The notes under the pieces: generated by a model
Databases searched by the model: none
Told to the model about the DNA's origin: nothing
Seen by the model: the letters and a program-made list of their open reading frames with translations, nothing else
Made by a program: the position numbers and the translations under genes
Part shown: positions 1 to 5,860 of the stretch, piece after piece
Layout: the number at the start of each line of letters is the position of its first letter
How positions within the stretch are numbered: position 1 is the first letter of the stretch
Source of the DNA: Microbacterium sp.
GTDB lineage: Bacteria > Actinomycetota > Actinomycetes > Actinomycetales > Microbacteriaceae
Assembly: GCA_003248845.1 (NCBI GenBank)
Contig: QFPD01000141.1
Location: 1 to 6,073, forward strand
DNA length: 6,073 bases
Direction of reading: 5' to 3'

Positions 1-1231
1 CAGCATCGCGTCGGGGCACATCTACGGACATGTGCCGCTCCGTCAGGAAGCGGTGCCTTCGGCCGCCGCCTGGCCGCTCCGCGTCACCGCGCGCCGCGGC
101 ATCCGTCGCATCCTGCGCGCGGCGGGTCACGTCGATCTGCTGCACCTGCGGATGGCCGATGTGGGCAGTCTCGCGGCAGCCGACGTCGCGCGCGAGCTCG
201 GCATCCCGGTCGTGTTCACGGTCGCCCCCGACCCGCACGGCGTGATCCAGTCGATGGACCGTTCCGGAACGCTCACCCGGGCGCAGTTCGGAGATGCCGA
301 CATGGAGGAGCACTTCTGGTTCCGCGCCCGACTCGTGCAGAGCCTCGCCTCGAACGCGGCGCACACGGTTCTCTTCCCTCGGCCTCAACTGCAGCGCGAC
401 ATGAGTCAGCTGGTGGGGATCGACATCACCGCACACCCCGAGCGCCACACCATCGTCGCTGAAGGCGTCGACCTCGAGGTCGTCGATCGCGCCGTGGCGA
501 CGGTGCGCGCCTCGGCGGAGCCGATGCCCGAGGCCGTCGCCGACCTGCGCCGTCGAGTCGAGCAGCTGGCCCCCGCGCGCCGCGCCCTCCCGTTCATCGT
601 GAGCGTCGGACGGCTGCACCGCGTCAAGGGCATGGCGACCCTTGTCGAAGCGTGGGCGCGCGGCCCTCTGCGCGACCGGGCGAACCTGCTGATCGTCGGT
701 GGCGACCTCGGCAGACCGTCGCGCGACGAGCGCGAGCAGCTCGACCGCATCGACGCCGTCGTCCCCGCGCACGCGCGAGCCGACGCGGGTCTCGTCCTCG
801 CCGGGCACCAGCCGAACGATGTCGCCGCGCTGTGGCTGGCGGCCGTCAGGTTCGGCATGCCGCATCTGACGGGTCCCGGCGGCGTGTACGTCTGCGCGAG
901 CTTGAAGGAGGAGTTCGGCATCGCGCTGCTCGAGGCGATGGCGACCGGGCTCATGGTCGTCGCGCCCGACGGCGGCGGACCCGCCACCTACGTGGAGAAC
1001 GGAATCACCGGCGTCCTGACCGAGACGTGGGATGCCGGGCGCCTGGAGGCCGCGATCGGCGCCGCGCTCGACGCGGCCGCCCTGCCGGAGGGCGATCGCG
1101 CCGATCGCGCCCATGACATGGTGCGATCGAGCTTCACGATCCAGGCGATGGCGTCCGCACTCGGTTCGGTCTACCAAGACGTCGCCGCCGACGAGGCCGA
1201 GCTCATCCGCGCGGCGGGGGCCGTGCTGTGA
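1..1231 (+). CDS. GT4-type glycosyltransferase, 5' end outside window (partial)
   Basis: Probable retaining GT-B glycosyltransferase that moves a sugar from an activated nucleotide-sugar donor; cytosolic or membrane-peripheral. Codons are read from base 2 and about 410 residues are visible. The frame is open to the left edge and the residues before the GTG at 32 (ASGHIYGHVPLR) look like protein, so I do not take 32 as the start. The first Rossmann strand and its glycine loop, expected some 60 or more residues earlier, are missing. The N-terminal domain includes LGIPVVFTVAPDPHG (about 197-241). The donor domain begins at about 590 with FIVSVGRLHRVKG, whose Arg (611) and Lys (626) match the GT4 phosphate-binding pair. 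The E-x7-E motif EEFGIALLE has its glutamates at 908 and 932, followed by APDGGGPATYVENGITG. The insertion before E-x7-E and the VGGD strand recall sucrose synthase and sucrose-phosphate synthase relatives, but no substrate can be assigned. The stop overlaps the next start by 4 bases. No signal peptide or membrane segment is visible. Confidence 0.9.
   Translation, partial: SIASGHIYGHVPLRQEAVPSAAAWPLRVTARRGIRRILRAAGHVDLLHLRMADVGSLAAADVARELGIPVVFTVAPDPHGVIQSMDRSGTLTRAQFGDADMEEHFWFRARLVQSLASNAAHTVLFPRPQLQRDMSQLVGIDITAHPERHTIVAEGVDLEVVDRAVATVRASAEPMPEAVADLRRRVEQLAPARRALPFIVSVGRLHRVKGMATLVEAWARGPLRDRANLLIVGGDLGRPSRDEREQLDRIDAVVPAHARADAGLVLAGHQPNDVAALWLAAVRFGMPHLTGPGGVYVCASLKEEFGIALLEAMATGLMVVAPDGGGPATYVENGITGVLTETWDAGRLEAAIGAALDAAALPEGDRADRAHDMVRSSFTIQAMASALGSVYQDVAADEAELIRAAGAVL
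1216..1220 (+). promoter_or_regulatory. Ribosome binding site candidate for the GT1 gene
   Basis: A GGGGG run lies seven bases before the GTG at 1228, inside the last codons of the upstream glycosyltransferase. With the GTGA stop/start overlap (1228-1231) it supports GTG 1228 as the start, probably by re-initiation. G runs are common in DNA this GC-rich, so this is supportive and not proof. Confidence 0.45.
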
Positions 1232-2535
1232 CGCTGCTCGTCATCAGCCCCGACTACGCCTCGCACCTGCTGCCGCTCGCGACCCTGGCGACCGCGTGGC
1301 GGGACGCCGGCCACCGCGTCGTCGTCGCCACGGGACCGGCGACAGCCCCCATCGTGGGCGAGTTCGGGCTCGAGCGCCTCGATCTGCCCCTCGGCCGCGG
1401 GAGCAACGCGCGGGTGATCTCGGCCGACGATCAGCCGGCGGATGAGGGCGAATCACTGCGTGGCTTCTTCGATGCGACGCGCGTCGGGATGATCGAGACG
1501 CTGCGGTATCAGTCGGCGGAGCGGCTGACCGACCTGATGTGGGACCCGGTGACGATCGGCCGCCGCGTGCTCGCCGCCGTGGAGGAGGTGCAGCCGTCGG
1601 AGATCCTCGTCGACCACCTCGCGTTCAGCGCGCGGCTCGCCCTGCAGACCGCCGGTCACGCGTACGGGGATGTCGTGCTCGGACACCCGAGCGCTCTGCC
1701 CGTCCAGGGGGAGGTGTACGGGTTCCCCCCGTTCTGGCCTGACGCCTTCACGCCGGAGCCCGCGGCCCTGGCCGACCTGCGCGCCCTCTGCGAGGATGTC
1801 TCGGCGCGGTTCACCTCGGAGTGGAACCGCACGGTGCGCGCGCTCGACCCGTCGGCTGTCGAGACGGCGGACGCCTTCGCGGAGCACGGATCGACCGTGC
1901 TCTACAACTACCCTGCCCAGTTGGCCGCCGATGACGGGCGAACCCTGCCCCCGCACGCCTTCCTCGGATCCACGCGCCGCATCGAACCGGTCGAGGACGA
2001 CGTCGAACGATGGATCGCCCACGCCGGCGAGTACGTCTACGTCAGCTTCGGGACCTTCCTCTCGGTGCGCGGAGACGTGCTGAGTCGCGTCGCCGAGGCG
2101 CTCGCCGCGTCCGGCCTGTCGGCGGCGATCGCGACCGGGTCCACTCCGGCATCCGACCTCGGACCGATCCCCGACGGCTGGCTTGTGCGCGACTACCTCC
2201 CGCAGGTGCGTCTGCTGCAGGGCGCGAGCCTCGCCGTGACGCACGGCGGCAACAACTCGGTCACCGAGGCGATCGGGGCGGGCGTCCCGCTGCTCGTGCT
2301 GCCGTTCTCCACCGATCAGTTCGCCGGTGCCGCGGCGGTCGAGCGCGCGGGGCTCGGACGCGCTCTCGCGCCCAACACCGCCACCGTAACGGAGCTCGCC
2401 GGCGCGCTTCACGATCTGCAAGGGATGCCGGGTGCCCGAGCGCGTCTCCGCGACATCGCCGCCGAGCAGGCCGCGCGGCCGGGTCCCCGTATCGCCTACG
2501 AGCTCTTGACCGGGATCTCCACGCCGACGAGCTGA
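1228..2535 (+). CDS. GT1/MGT-type glycosyltransferase (UDP-glycosyltransferase-like)
   Basis: A 435-residue GT-B glycosyltransferase of the UGT/macrolide-glycosyltransferase class, which normally moves a sugar with inversion from an NDP-sugar to a small molecule or lipid; probably cytosolic. The length is normal for the class. The N-terminal acceptor domain opens with LLVISPDYASHLLPLATLA; His13 stands where family members carry the catalytic base. The C-terminal donor domain starts near residue 268 with YVYVSFGTF (269-277), then LPQVRLL (324-330) and VTHGGNNSVTEAIGAGVPLLVLP (337-359), in which His339 should contact the diphosphate. Asp363-Gln364 in PFSTDQ is the usual sugar-contacting pair. 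All key positions are intact. The GTG start at 1228 overlaps the upstream TGA, and a G run (1216-1220) lies 7 bases before it, so coupled translation is likely. The 3' end overlaps the opposing gene by 40 bases. The acceptor is unknown: antibiotic, glycolipid and terpenoid glycosylation are all possible. Confidence 0.93.
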   Translation: MTLLVISPDYASHLLPLATLATAWRDAGHRVVVATGPATAPIVGEFGLERLDLPLGRGSNARVISADDQPADEGESLRGFFDATRVGMIETLRYQSAERLTDLMWDPVTIGRRVLAAVEEVQPSEILVDHLAFSARLALQTAGHAYGDVVLGHPSALPVQGEVYGFPPFWPDAFTPEPAALADLRALCEDVSARFTSEWNRTVRALDPSAVETADAFAEHGSTVLYNYPAQLAADDGRTLPPHAFLGSTRRIEPVEDDVERWIAHAGEYVYVSFGTFLSVRGDVLSRVAEALAASGLSAAIATGSTPASDLGPIPDGWLVRDYLPQVRLLQGASLAVTHGGNNSVTEAIGAGVPLLVLPFSTDQFAGAAAVERAGLGRALAPNTATVTELAGALHDLQGMPGARARLRDIAAEQAARPGPRIAYELLTGISTPTS

Positions 2536-3176
2536 GCCATCGCCGCCGGATCGCCCGAGGCAGCGCGGTAGCGCTCCATCAGGGCGGCATTCGCCTCGTA
2601 GCGCTCGCCGGCGCGCACCTCGGCCCGGTGATGCAGCGCGTACACGCTGCCCTCGTGGCGCACCGGCGGCGCACCGAACAGCGTGCTGTGCGCGAGGTAC
2701 CACGCGGCATCCTCGAATCCCCATCCGCGAAAGCGCTCGTCCTGCCCGCCGTGGGCAGCCCACGTGCGGGGAGTCGTCACATACACGCCGGAACAGGCGC
2801 CTTTCACGAGCTCGAAGTCGCAGTCTTCCGGAGCCGATCCCGACTGCAGCTGCGCGGTGCCCTCCGCCCCGAGCCAGTGATACTCGGTGTACGGCAGGTG
2901 CACGCGACCGCTCGTGCGGGCGGCTTCGACCGCGGCGCGCAGCACGTTCACCTGGGGGAACGTGTCGGCATCGTTGATCACGACGACCTCGCCGGGCGGG
3001 ATCGACCGCACCGCTTCGTTGCGGCACGCGGAGAGGACGAACACGTCGTCCGCGGTGTCGATCGCGCGCACGGTGGCCTCGGGCACGTGGCGGGCGTACC
3101 AGTCGGTGACGAACGCGTAGGCAGGCTCACGCGTCGGCGCGGGGCGCCACGGGATGACGACGGTGAAAGGGGACAT
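2496..3176 (-). CDS. GT-A glycosyltransferase with galactosyltransferase C-terminal (Glyco_transf_7C-like) motif
   Basis: A 226-residue putative GT-A, metal-dependent glycosyltransferase, probably cytosolic; no signal peptide or membrane segment is seen. The opening MSPFTVVIPWRP is the usual first strand of GT2-like nucleotide-sugar binding domains. VVVINDADTF (64-73) contains the DxD metal site, Asp69-Ala-Asp71. Residues 124-159 match the galactosyltransferase C-terminal pattern: VKGACSGVYV followed by FRGWGFEDAAW, whose Glu155-Asp156 supply the likely catalytic acid. HEG and ALHH (174-183) add a possible third metal ligand. The reading frame stays open upstream to about 3470, but that part lies opposite the uvrA-like gene and looks non-coding. 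The ATG at 3176 starts exactly at the family's first strand and has a -10-like hexamer six bases upstream. Such proteins occur in capsule and surface-polysaccharide loci and in some phages; donor and acceptor are unknown. Its 3' end overlaps the converging GT1 gene. Confidence 0.88.
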   Translation of the reverse strand: MSPFTVVIPWRPAPTREPAYAFVTDWYARHVPEATVRAIDTADDVFVLSACRNEAVRSIPPGEVVVINDADTFPQVNVLRAAVEAARTSGRVHLPYTEYHWLGAEGTAQLQSGSAPEDCDFELVKGACSGVYVTTPRTWAAHGGQDERFRGWGFEDAAWYLAHSTLFGAPPVRHEGSVYALHHRAEVRAGERYEANAALMERYRAASGDPAAMAQLVGVEIPVKSS

Positions 3177-3182
3177 CAGGTC

Positions 3183-3188
3183 AGCGTA
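3183..3188 (-). promoter_or_regulatory. Probable -10 element of a leaderless promoter for the GT-A gene
   Basis: On the minus strand TACGCT fits the actinobacterial -10 consensus TANNNT and is followed by exactly six bases (GACCTG) before the ATG at 3176. Transcription would begin at or next to the A of the start codon. No Shine-Dalgarno is present, which agrees with a leaderless mRNA. No convincing -35 was found at 16-18 bases spacing. Confidence 0.5.
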
Positions 3189-3243
3189 GACGCACGGCGC
3201 GTTCGCGTCGCGTCCGATCGCACACGGTGTCGCCCGCGGCGGG

Positions 3244-3249
3244 CAGACT
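3244..3249 (+). promoter_or_regulatory. Probable -10 element of a leaderless promoter for the uvrA-like gene
   Basis: CAGACT differs from TANNNT only in its first base and is followed by six bases (GTCCCC) before the ATG at 3256, so the transcript would start at the start codon. There is no good Shine-Dalgarno at normal distance; the GGCGGG-type run ends about 12 bases away. The -35 region is not recognisable. Both divergent genes use the same six-base arrangement. Confidence 0.45.
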
Positions 3250-3255
3250 GTCCCC

Positions 3256-5646
3256 ATGGCATCCGCACCCGGAACTCCCGCCGCCGTCACCGTCCCCGTC
3301 GCCGACGCACATGACGTCATCCGCGTCGTAGGAGCGCGAGAGAACAACCTCCGCGGCATCGACGTCGAGATCCCCAAGCGCCGCCTCACCGTCTTCACCG
3401 GGGTGAGCGGGTCTGGCAAGTCGAGCCTCGTCTTCGGAACGATCGCGAACGAGTCGCAGCGGCTCATCAACGAGACCTATCCGACCTTCATCCAGCAGTT
3501 CATGGGGCAGCTGAGCCGCCCCGACATCGACCGGCTCGAAAACATCAGCCCGGCGATCGTCGTCGATCAGGAGCGGATGGGCGCCAACGCCCGCTCGACG
3601 GTCGGCACCGCGACCGACGTGCACGCGATGCTGCGGTTGCTGTTCAGCCGCATCGGGCAGCCGCACGTCGGCTCGCCGCAGGCGTTCTCGTTCAACGTCC
3701 CTTCCGTCAGCGGTGCCGGCGCGATCACGATCGCGACCGGCAAGGACAAGGGCAAGAAGGAACGGCGCTCCTTCGAGATCACAGGGGGGATGTGCCCCGA
3801 GTGCGAAGGCCTCGGACAGGTCAGCGACATCGACCTCGACGAGCTGCTCGATCGCTCGCTGTCGCTGCGTGCGGGCGCGATCAAGGTACCGGGCTACACG
3901 CCGGACGGCTGGATGGTGAAGGGATTCGCCGACTCGGGCTTCGTCGACGGCGATAAGCCCATCGTCGACTACTCCGCGCAGGAGCTGCACGATCTGCTCT
4001 ACAAAGAGACGACGAAGGTGAAGATCGCGGGCATCAACATGACCTACGAGGGTCTCGTCCCGAAGGTCACCAGATCGATGCTGCAGAAGGACCGCGACAG
4101 CCTGCAACCGCATGTGCGGGCGTTCGTGGACCGCGCGGTGAAGTTCATGCCGTGCCCGGCATGCGACGGCACGCGCCTCAATGAGGGTGCACGCTCGTCG
4201 AAGATCGCGGGAGCCAGCATCGCGGATGCCGCGGCCATGCAGATCACGGATCTCGCCGCCTGGGTGCGGTCGATCGACGACGCGCGCGTCGGGCCACTGC
4301 TGCAGACGCTGCAGCAGACGCTGGACTCGTTCGTCGACATCGGGCTCGGCTACCTCTCGCTCGACCGCGCGAGCGGCACGCTCTCCGGAGGAGAGGCGCA
4401 GCGCACGAAGATGATCCGCCACCTCGGGTCCGCGCTGACCGACATGACCTACGTCTTCGACGAGCCGACGACCGGGCTGCACCCCCACGACATCCAGCGT
4501 ATGAACGAACTGCTTCTCCTCCTGCGCGATAAGGGCAACACGGTGCTCGTCGTCGAGCACAAGCCCGAGGTCATCGAGATCGCCGACCACGTGATCGACC
4601 TCGGTCCGGGCGCGGGGCGCCACGGCGGACTCATCACGTACGAGGGGGATGTCGCGGGCTTGCGCGCTTCCGACACCGTGACGGGTCGGCACGTCGATCA
4701 CCGCGCCGAACTCAAGTCCGCCACGCGCGCCGCGACGGGCGCGCTGGAGATCCGCGGCGCAGGCCTGCACAACCTGAAGAGCGTCGATGTCGACGTGCCC
4801 CTCGGCATCCTGACCGTTGTCACGGGTGTGGCGGGATCGGGCAAGTCGTCGCTCATCCATGGCAGCCTCGCGGGTCGCGACGAGGTCGTCGTGGTCGATC
4901 AGACGCCGATCAAGGGTTCCCGGCGCTCGAGCCCGGCGACGTACACGGGTGTGCTCGATGAGATCCGCAAGCTGTTCGCCAAGCAGAACGGGGTGAAGCC
5001 GGCTCTCTTCAGCGCGAACTCCGAGGGTGCCTGCCCCGCGTGCAAGGGCCTCGGCGTCATCATCACGAATCTGGGGTTCACGCAGAGCGTCGAGACTCGG
5101 TGCGAGCTGTGCGAAGGATCGGGCTTCAGCGACGCCGTCCTCGAGTACACGGTCGAGGGTCGCACGATCGCCGATGTGCTCGCGATGTCGGTCGAAGAGG
5201 CGATCGCCTTCTGCGCGGATGCCGGGCTGAAGGGCACGGCCGCCGCCACGCTCGCCCGCATGAGCGATGTCGGCCTCGGCTACATCACGCTCGGCCAGGC
5301 CCTCGGCACCCTCTCCGGCGGCGAGCGGCAGCGCCTCAAACTCGCCATCTCGATGGCCAAGAAGGGTGCCATCTACATCCTCGACGAACCCACGACGGGC
5401 CTGCATCTCGCCGACGTCGCGGGTCTCCTCGCTCTTCTGGACGCGCTGGTGGATGCCGGCAACTCGGTCATCGCGATCGAGCACCACCAGGCGGTCATGG
5501 CGCACGCCGACTGGATCATCGACGTCGGACCGGGCGCGGGTCGCGATGGCGGCACGGTCGTCTTCGAGGGCACGCCCGCGGACCTCGTCGCGAGCGGCGC
5601 AACTCTGACGGCGCAGCATCTCGCCGCGTACGTCGCCGTCGACTGA
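3256..5646 (+). CDS. Compact UvrA-like twin-ABC ATPase (class II UvrA / DrrC-like)
   Basis: A 796-residue soluble ATPase with two ABC halves, related to the DNA-damage sensor UvrA, which usually has about 950 residues. Half one has Walker A GVSGSGKSS (49-57), signature LSGGE (376-380), Walker B YVFDEP (399-404) and switch His435. Half two has Walker A GVAGSGKSS (524-532), signature LSGGE (686-690), Walker B ILDEP (708-712) and His743. The C-terminal zinc finger is intact: Cys593, Cys596, Cys616, Cys619, spaced C-x2-C-x19-C-x2-C. In half one the sequence passes from RLLFSRIG (127-134) almost directly to FSFN (144-147), so the UvrB-binding domain and the first CxxC of zinc finger 1 are absent. 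CPEC (180-183) and CPAC (300-303) remain. This architecture matches compact UvrA paralogues, including the daunorubicin-resistance protein DrrC, thought to act on drug-bound DNA. Classical nucleotide excision repair with UvrB is unlikely. ATG 3256 is the most upstream start in frame. The gene appears to be transcribed alone. Confidence 0.93.
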   Translation: MASAPGTPAAVTVPVADAHDVIRVVGARENNLRGIDVEIPKRRLTVFTGVSGSGKSSLVFGTIANESQRLINETYPTFIQQFMGQLSRPDIDRLENISPAIVVDQERMGANARSTVGTATDVHAMLRLLFSRIGQPHVGSPQAFSFNVPSVSGAGAITIATGKDKGKKERRSFEITGGMCPECEGLGQVSDIDLDELLDRSLSLRAGAIKVPGYTPDGWMVKGFADSGFVDGDKPIVDYSAQELHDLLYKETTKVKIAGINMTYEGLVPKVTRSMLQKDRDSLQPHVRAFVDRAVKFMPCPACDGTRLNEGARSSKIAGASIADAAAMQITDLAAWVRSIDDARVGPLLQTLQQTLDSFVDIGLGYLSLDRASGTLSGGEAQRTKMIRHLGSALTDMTYVFDEPTTGLHPHDIQRMNELLLLLRDKGNTVLVVEHKPEVIEIADHVIDLGPGAGRHGGLITYEGDVAGLRASDTVTGRHVDHRAELKSATRAATGALEIRGAGLHNLKSVDVDVPLGILTVVTGVAGSGKSSLIHGSLAGRDEVVVVDQTPIKGSRRSSPATYTGVLDEIRKLFAKQNGVKPALFSANSEGACPACKGLGVIITNLGFTQSVETRCELCEGSGFSDAVLEYTVEGRTIADVLAMSVEEAIAFCADAGLKGTAAATLARMSDVGLGYITLGQALGTLSGGERQRLKLAISMAKKGAIYILDEPTTGLHLADVAGLLALLDALVDAGNSVIAIEHHQAVMAHADWIIDVGPGAGRDGGTVVFEGTPADLVASGATLTAQHLAAYVAVD

Positions 5647-5679
5647 CGGCGGCTGCCACGTCCGTGCGGGTGCCGTCGG
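5643..5679 (+). other. Possible hairpin over the stop codon of the uvrA-like gene
   Basis: GACGGC (5645-5650) pairs with GCCGTC (5672-5677), extended by a U-G and a C-G pair to eight pairs. A small CAC/GTG stem with a GTCC loop lies inside. There is no T-run after it, so it is not a canonical intrinsic terminator. It may slow or protect the 3' end, or be a chance structure in GC-rich DNA. Confidence 0.25.
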
Positions 5680-5699
5680 CGCGGGGGCGAGACGCCGGC

Positions 5700-5722
5700 G
5701 GCGCATAACTCAGGCAGAATCG
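5700..5722 (+). repeat. Direct repeat copy 1 (23 bases, 19 shared)
   Basis: This segment contains the left arm of the palindrome and matches 5835-5857 without gaps at 19 of 23 positions. Both copies begin GGCGCA and end AGGCAGAATCG; the four differences fall in between. The start-to-start distance is 135 bases. Confidence 0.75.
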
Positions 5723-5772
5723 CCCGGTGGTCGGCGTGAGTGCCGCGCGGCGCGGGTTCTGCCTGAGTTGCG
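5702..5772. repeat. Long imperfect palindrome with perfect 13-base arms
   Basis: AACTCAGGCAGAA (5707-5719) is matched perfectly by TTCTGCCTGAGTT (5757-5769). Outside the arms CGC (5702-5704) pairs with GCG (5770-5772) across a two-base bulge. Inside, CCCG (5723-5726) pairs with CGGG (5753-5756) across a three-base bulge, giving about 20 pairs. The loop contains the self-complementary decamer GCCGCGCGGC (5742-5751). It lies between two converging genes, where a bidirectional terminator or a REP-like dispersed palindrome would be expected. No T-run follows either arm. The structure is directly visible; its function is inference. Confidence 0.85.
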
Positions 5773-5797
5773 ACCCACCCGCCGCGCCGCCGGGCGC

Positions 5798-5854
5798 TTC
5801 TGCCACCGGCCGCCCACCACACGACCGGCCGGCCGGCGCACAATGAAGGCAGAA
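5798..5854. repeat. Second, degenerate palindrome with 7-base arms
   Basis: TTCTGCC (5798-5804) pairs with GGCAGAA (5848-5854). The left arm continues, two bases short, into a CCCACC (5811-5816) that is also found after the right arm of the first palindrome (5774-5779). The second structure therefore looks like a decayed relative of the first, rearranged so that the arms point the other way. The loop contains the palindrome CCGGCCGGCCGG (5825-5836). Confidence 0.6.
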
Positions 5855-5857
5855 TCG
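5835..5857 (+). repeat. Direct repeat copy 2 (23 bases, 19 shared)
   Basis: Diverged second copy of 5700-5722. It ends four bases before the stop codon of the minus-strand resolvase-like gene. Its GGCAGAA (5848-5854) is also the reverse complement of TTCTGCC at 5798-5804, so it forms one side of a second, shorter palindrome. Confidence 0.75.
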
Positions 5858-5860
5858 GGA

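Noticed and set aside
32..34. GTG at 32 as the true start of the GT4 gene
   Set aside because: The frame continues to the window edge with plausible protein sequence, and the first Rossmann strand of a GT4 N-terminal domain is missing if translation begins here.
1453..3027. 524-codon minus-strand open frame
   Set aside because: Its translation is Arg/Gly-rich without motifs, and it overlaps both the GT1 gene (antisense) and the GT-A gene (other frame), which have clear family motifs.
2010..3314. 434-codon plus-strand open frame across the GT-A gene and the divergent region
   Set aside because: Arg-rich shadow that runs through the GT1 3' end, the opposing GT-A gene and the promoter region; no domain is recognisable.
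3177..3470. Upstream extension of the GT-A gene (would give 324 residues)
   Set aside because: The extra residues lie opposite the uvrA-like coding sequence, look like random translation, and precede the natural first strand FTVVIPW. The ATG at 3176 has a promoter-like hexamer at the right distance.
3181..5706. 841-codon open frame on the minus strand opposite the uvrA-like gene
   Set aside because: It lies fully opposite a gene with every UvrA motif intact. Its translation is a low-complexity mix of Arg, Asp, Ala and Val with no recognisable domain, as expected of an antisense shadow in GC-rich DNA.
5702..5772. Canonical Rho-independent terminator
   Set aside because: The stem is long and strong, but no T-run follows on either strand and the loop is large, so I list it as a repeat and only mention termination as a possibility.
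5825..5836. CCGGCCGGCCGG as a specific regulatory site
   Set aside because: A triple CCGG palindrome arises easily in DNA this GC-rich, and no known operator matches it.
5373..5843. Minus-strand open frames (156 and 96 codons) over the convergent intergenic region
   Set aside because: They run antisense into the uvrA-like gene, are Arg-rich, have no motif, and cover the palindromic repeat.
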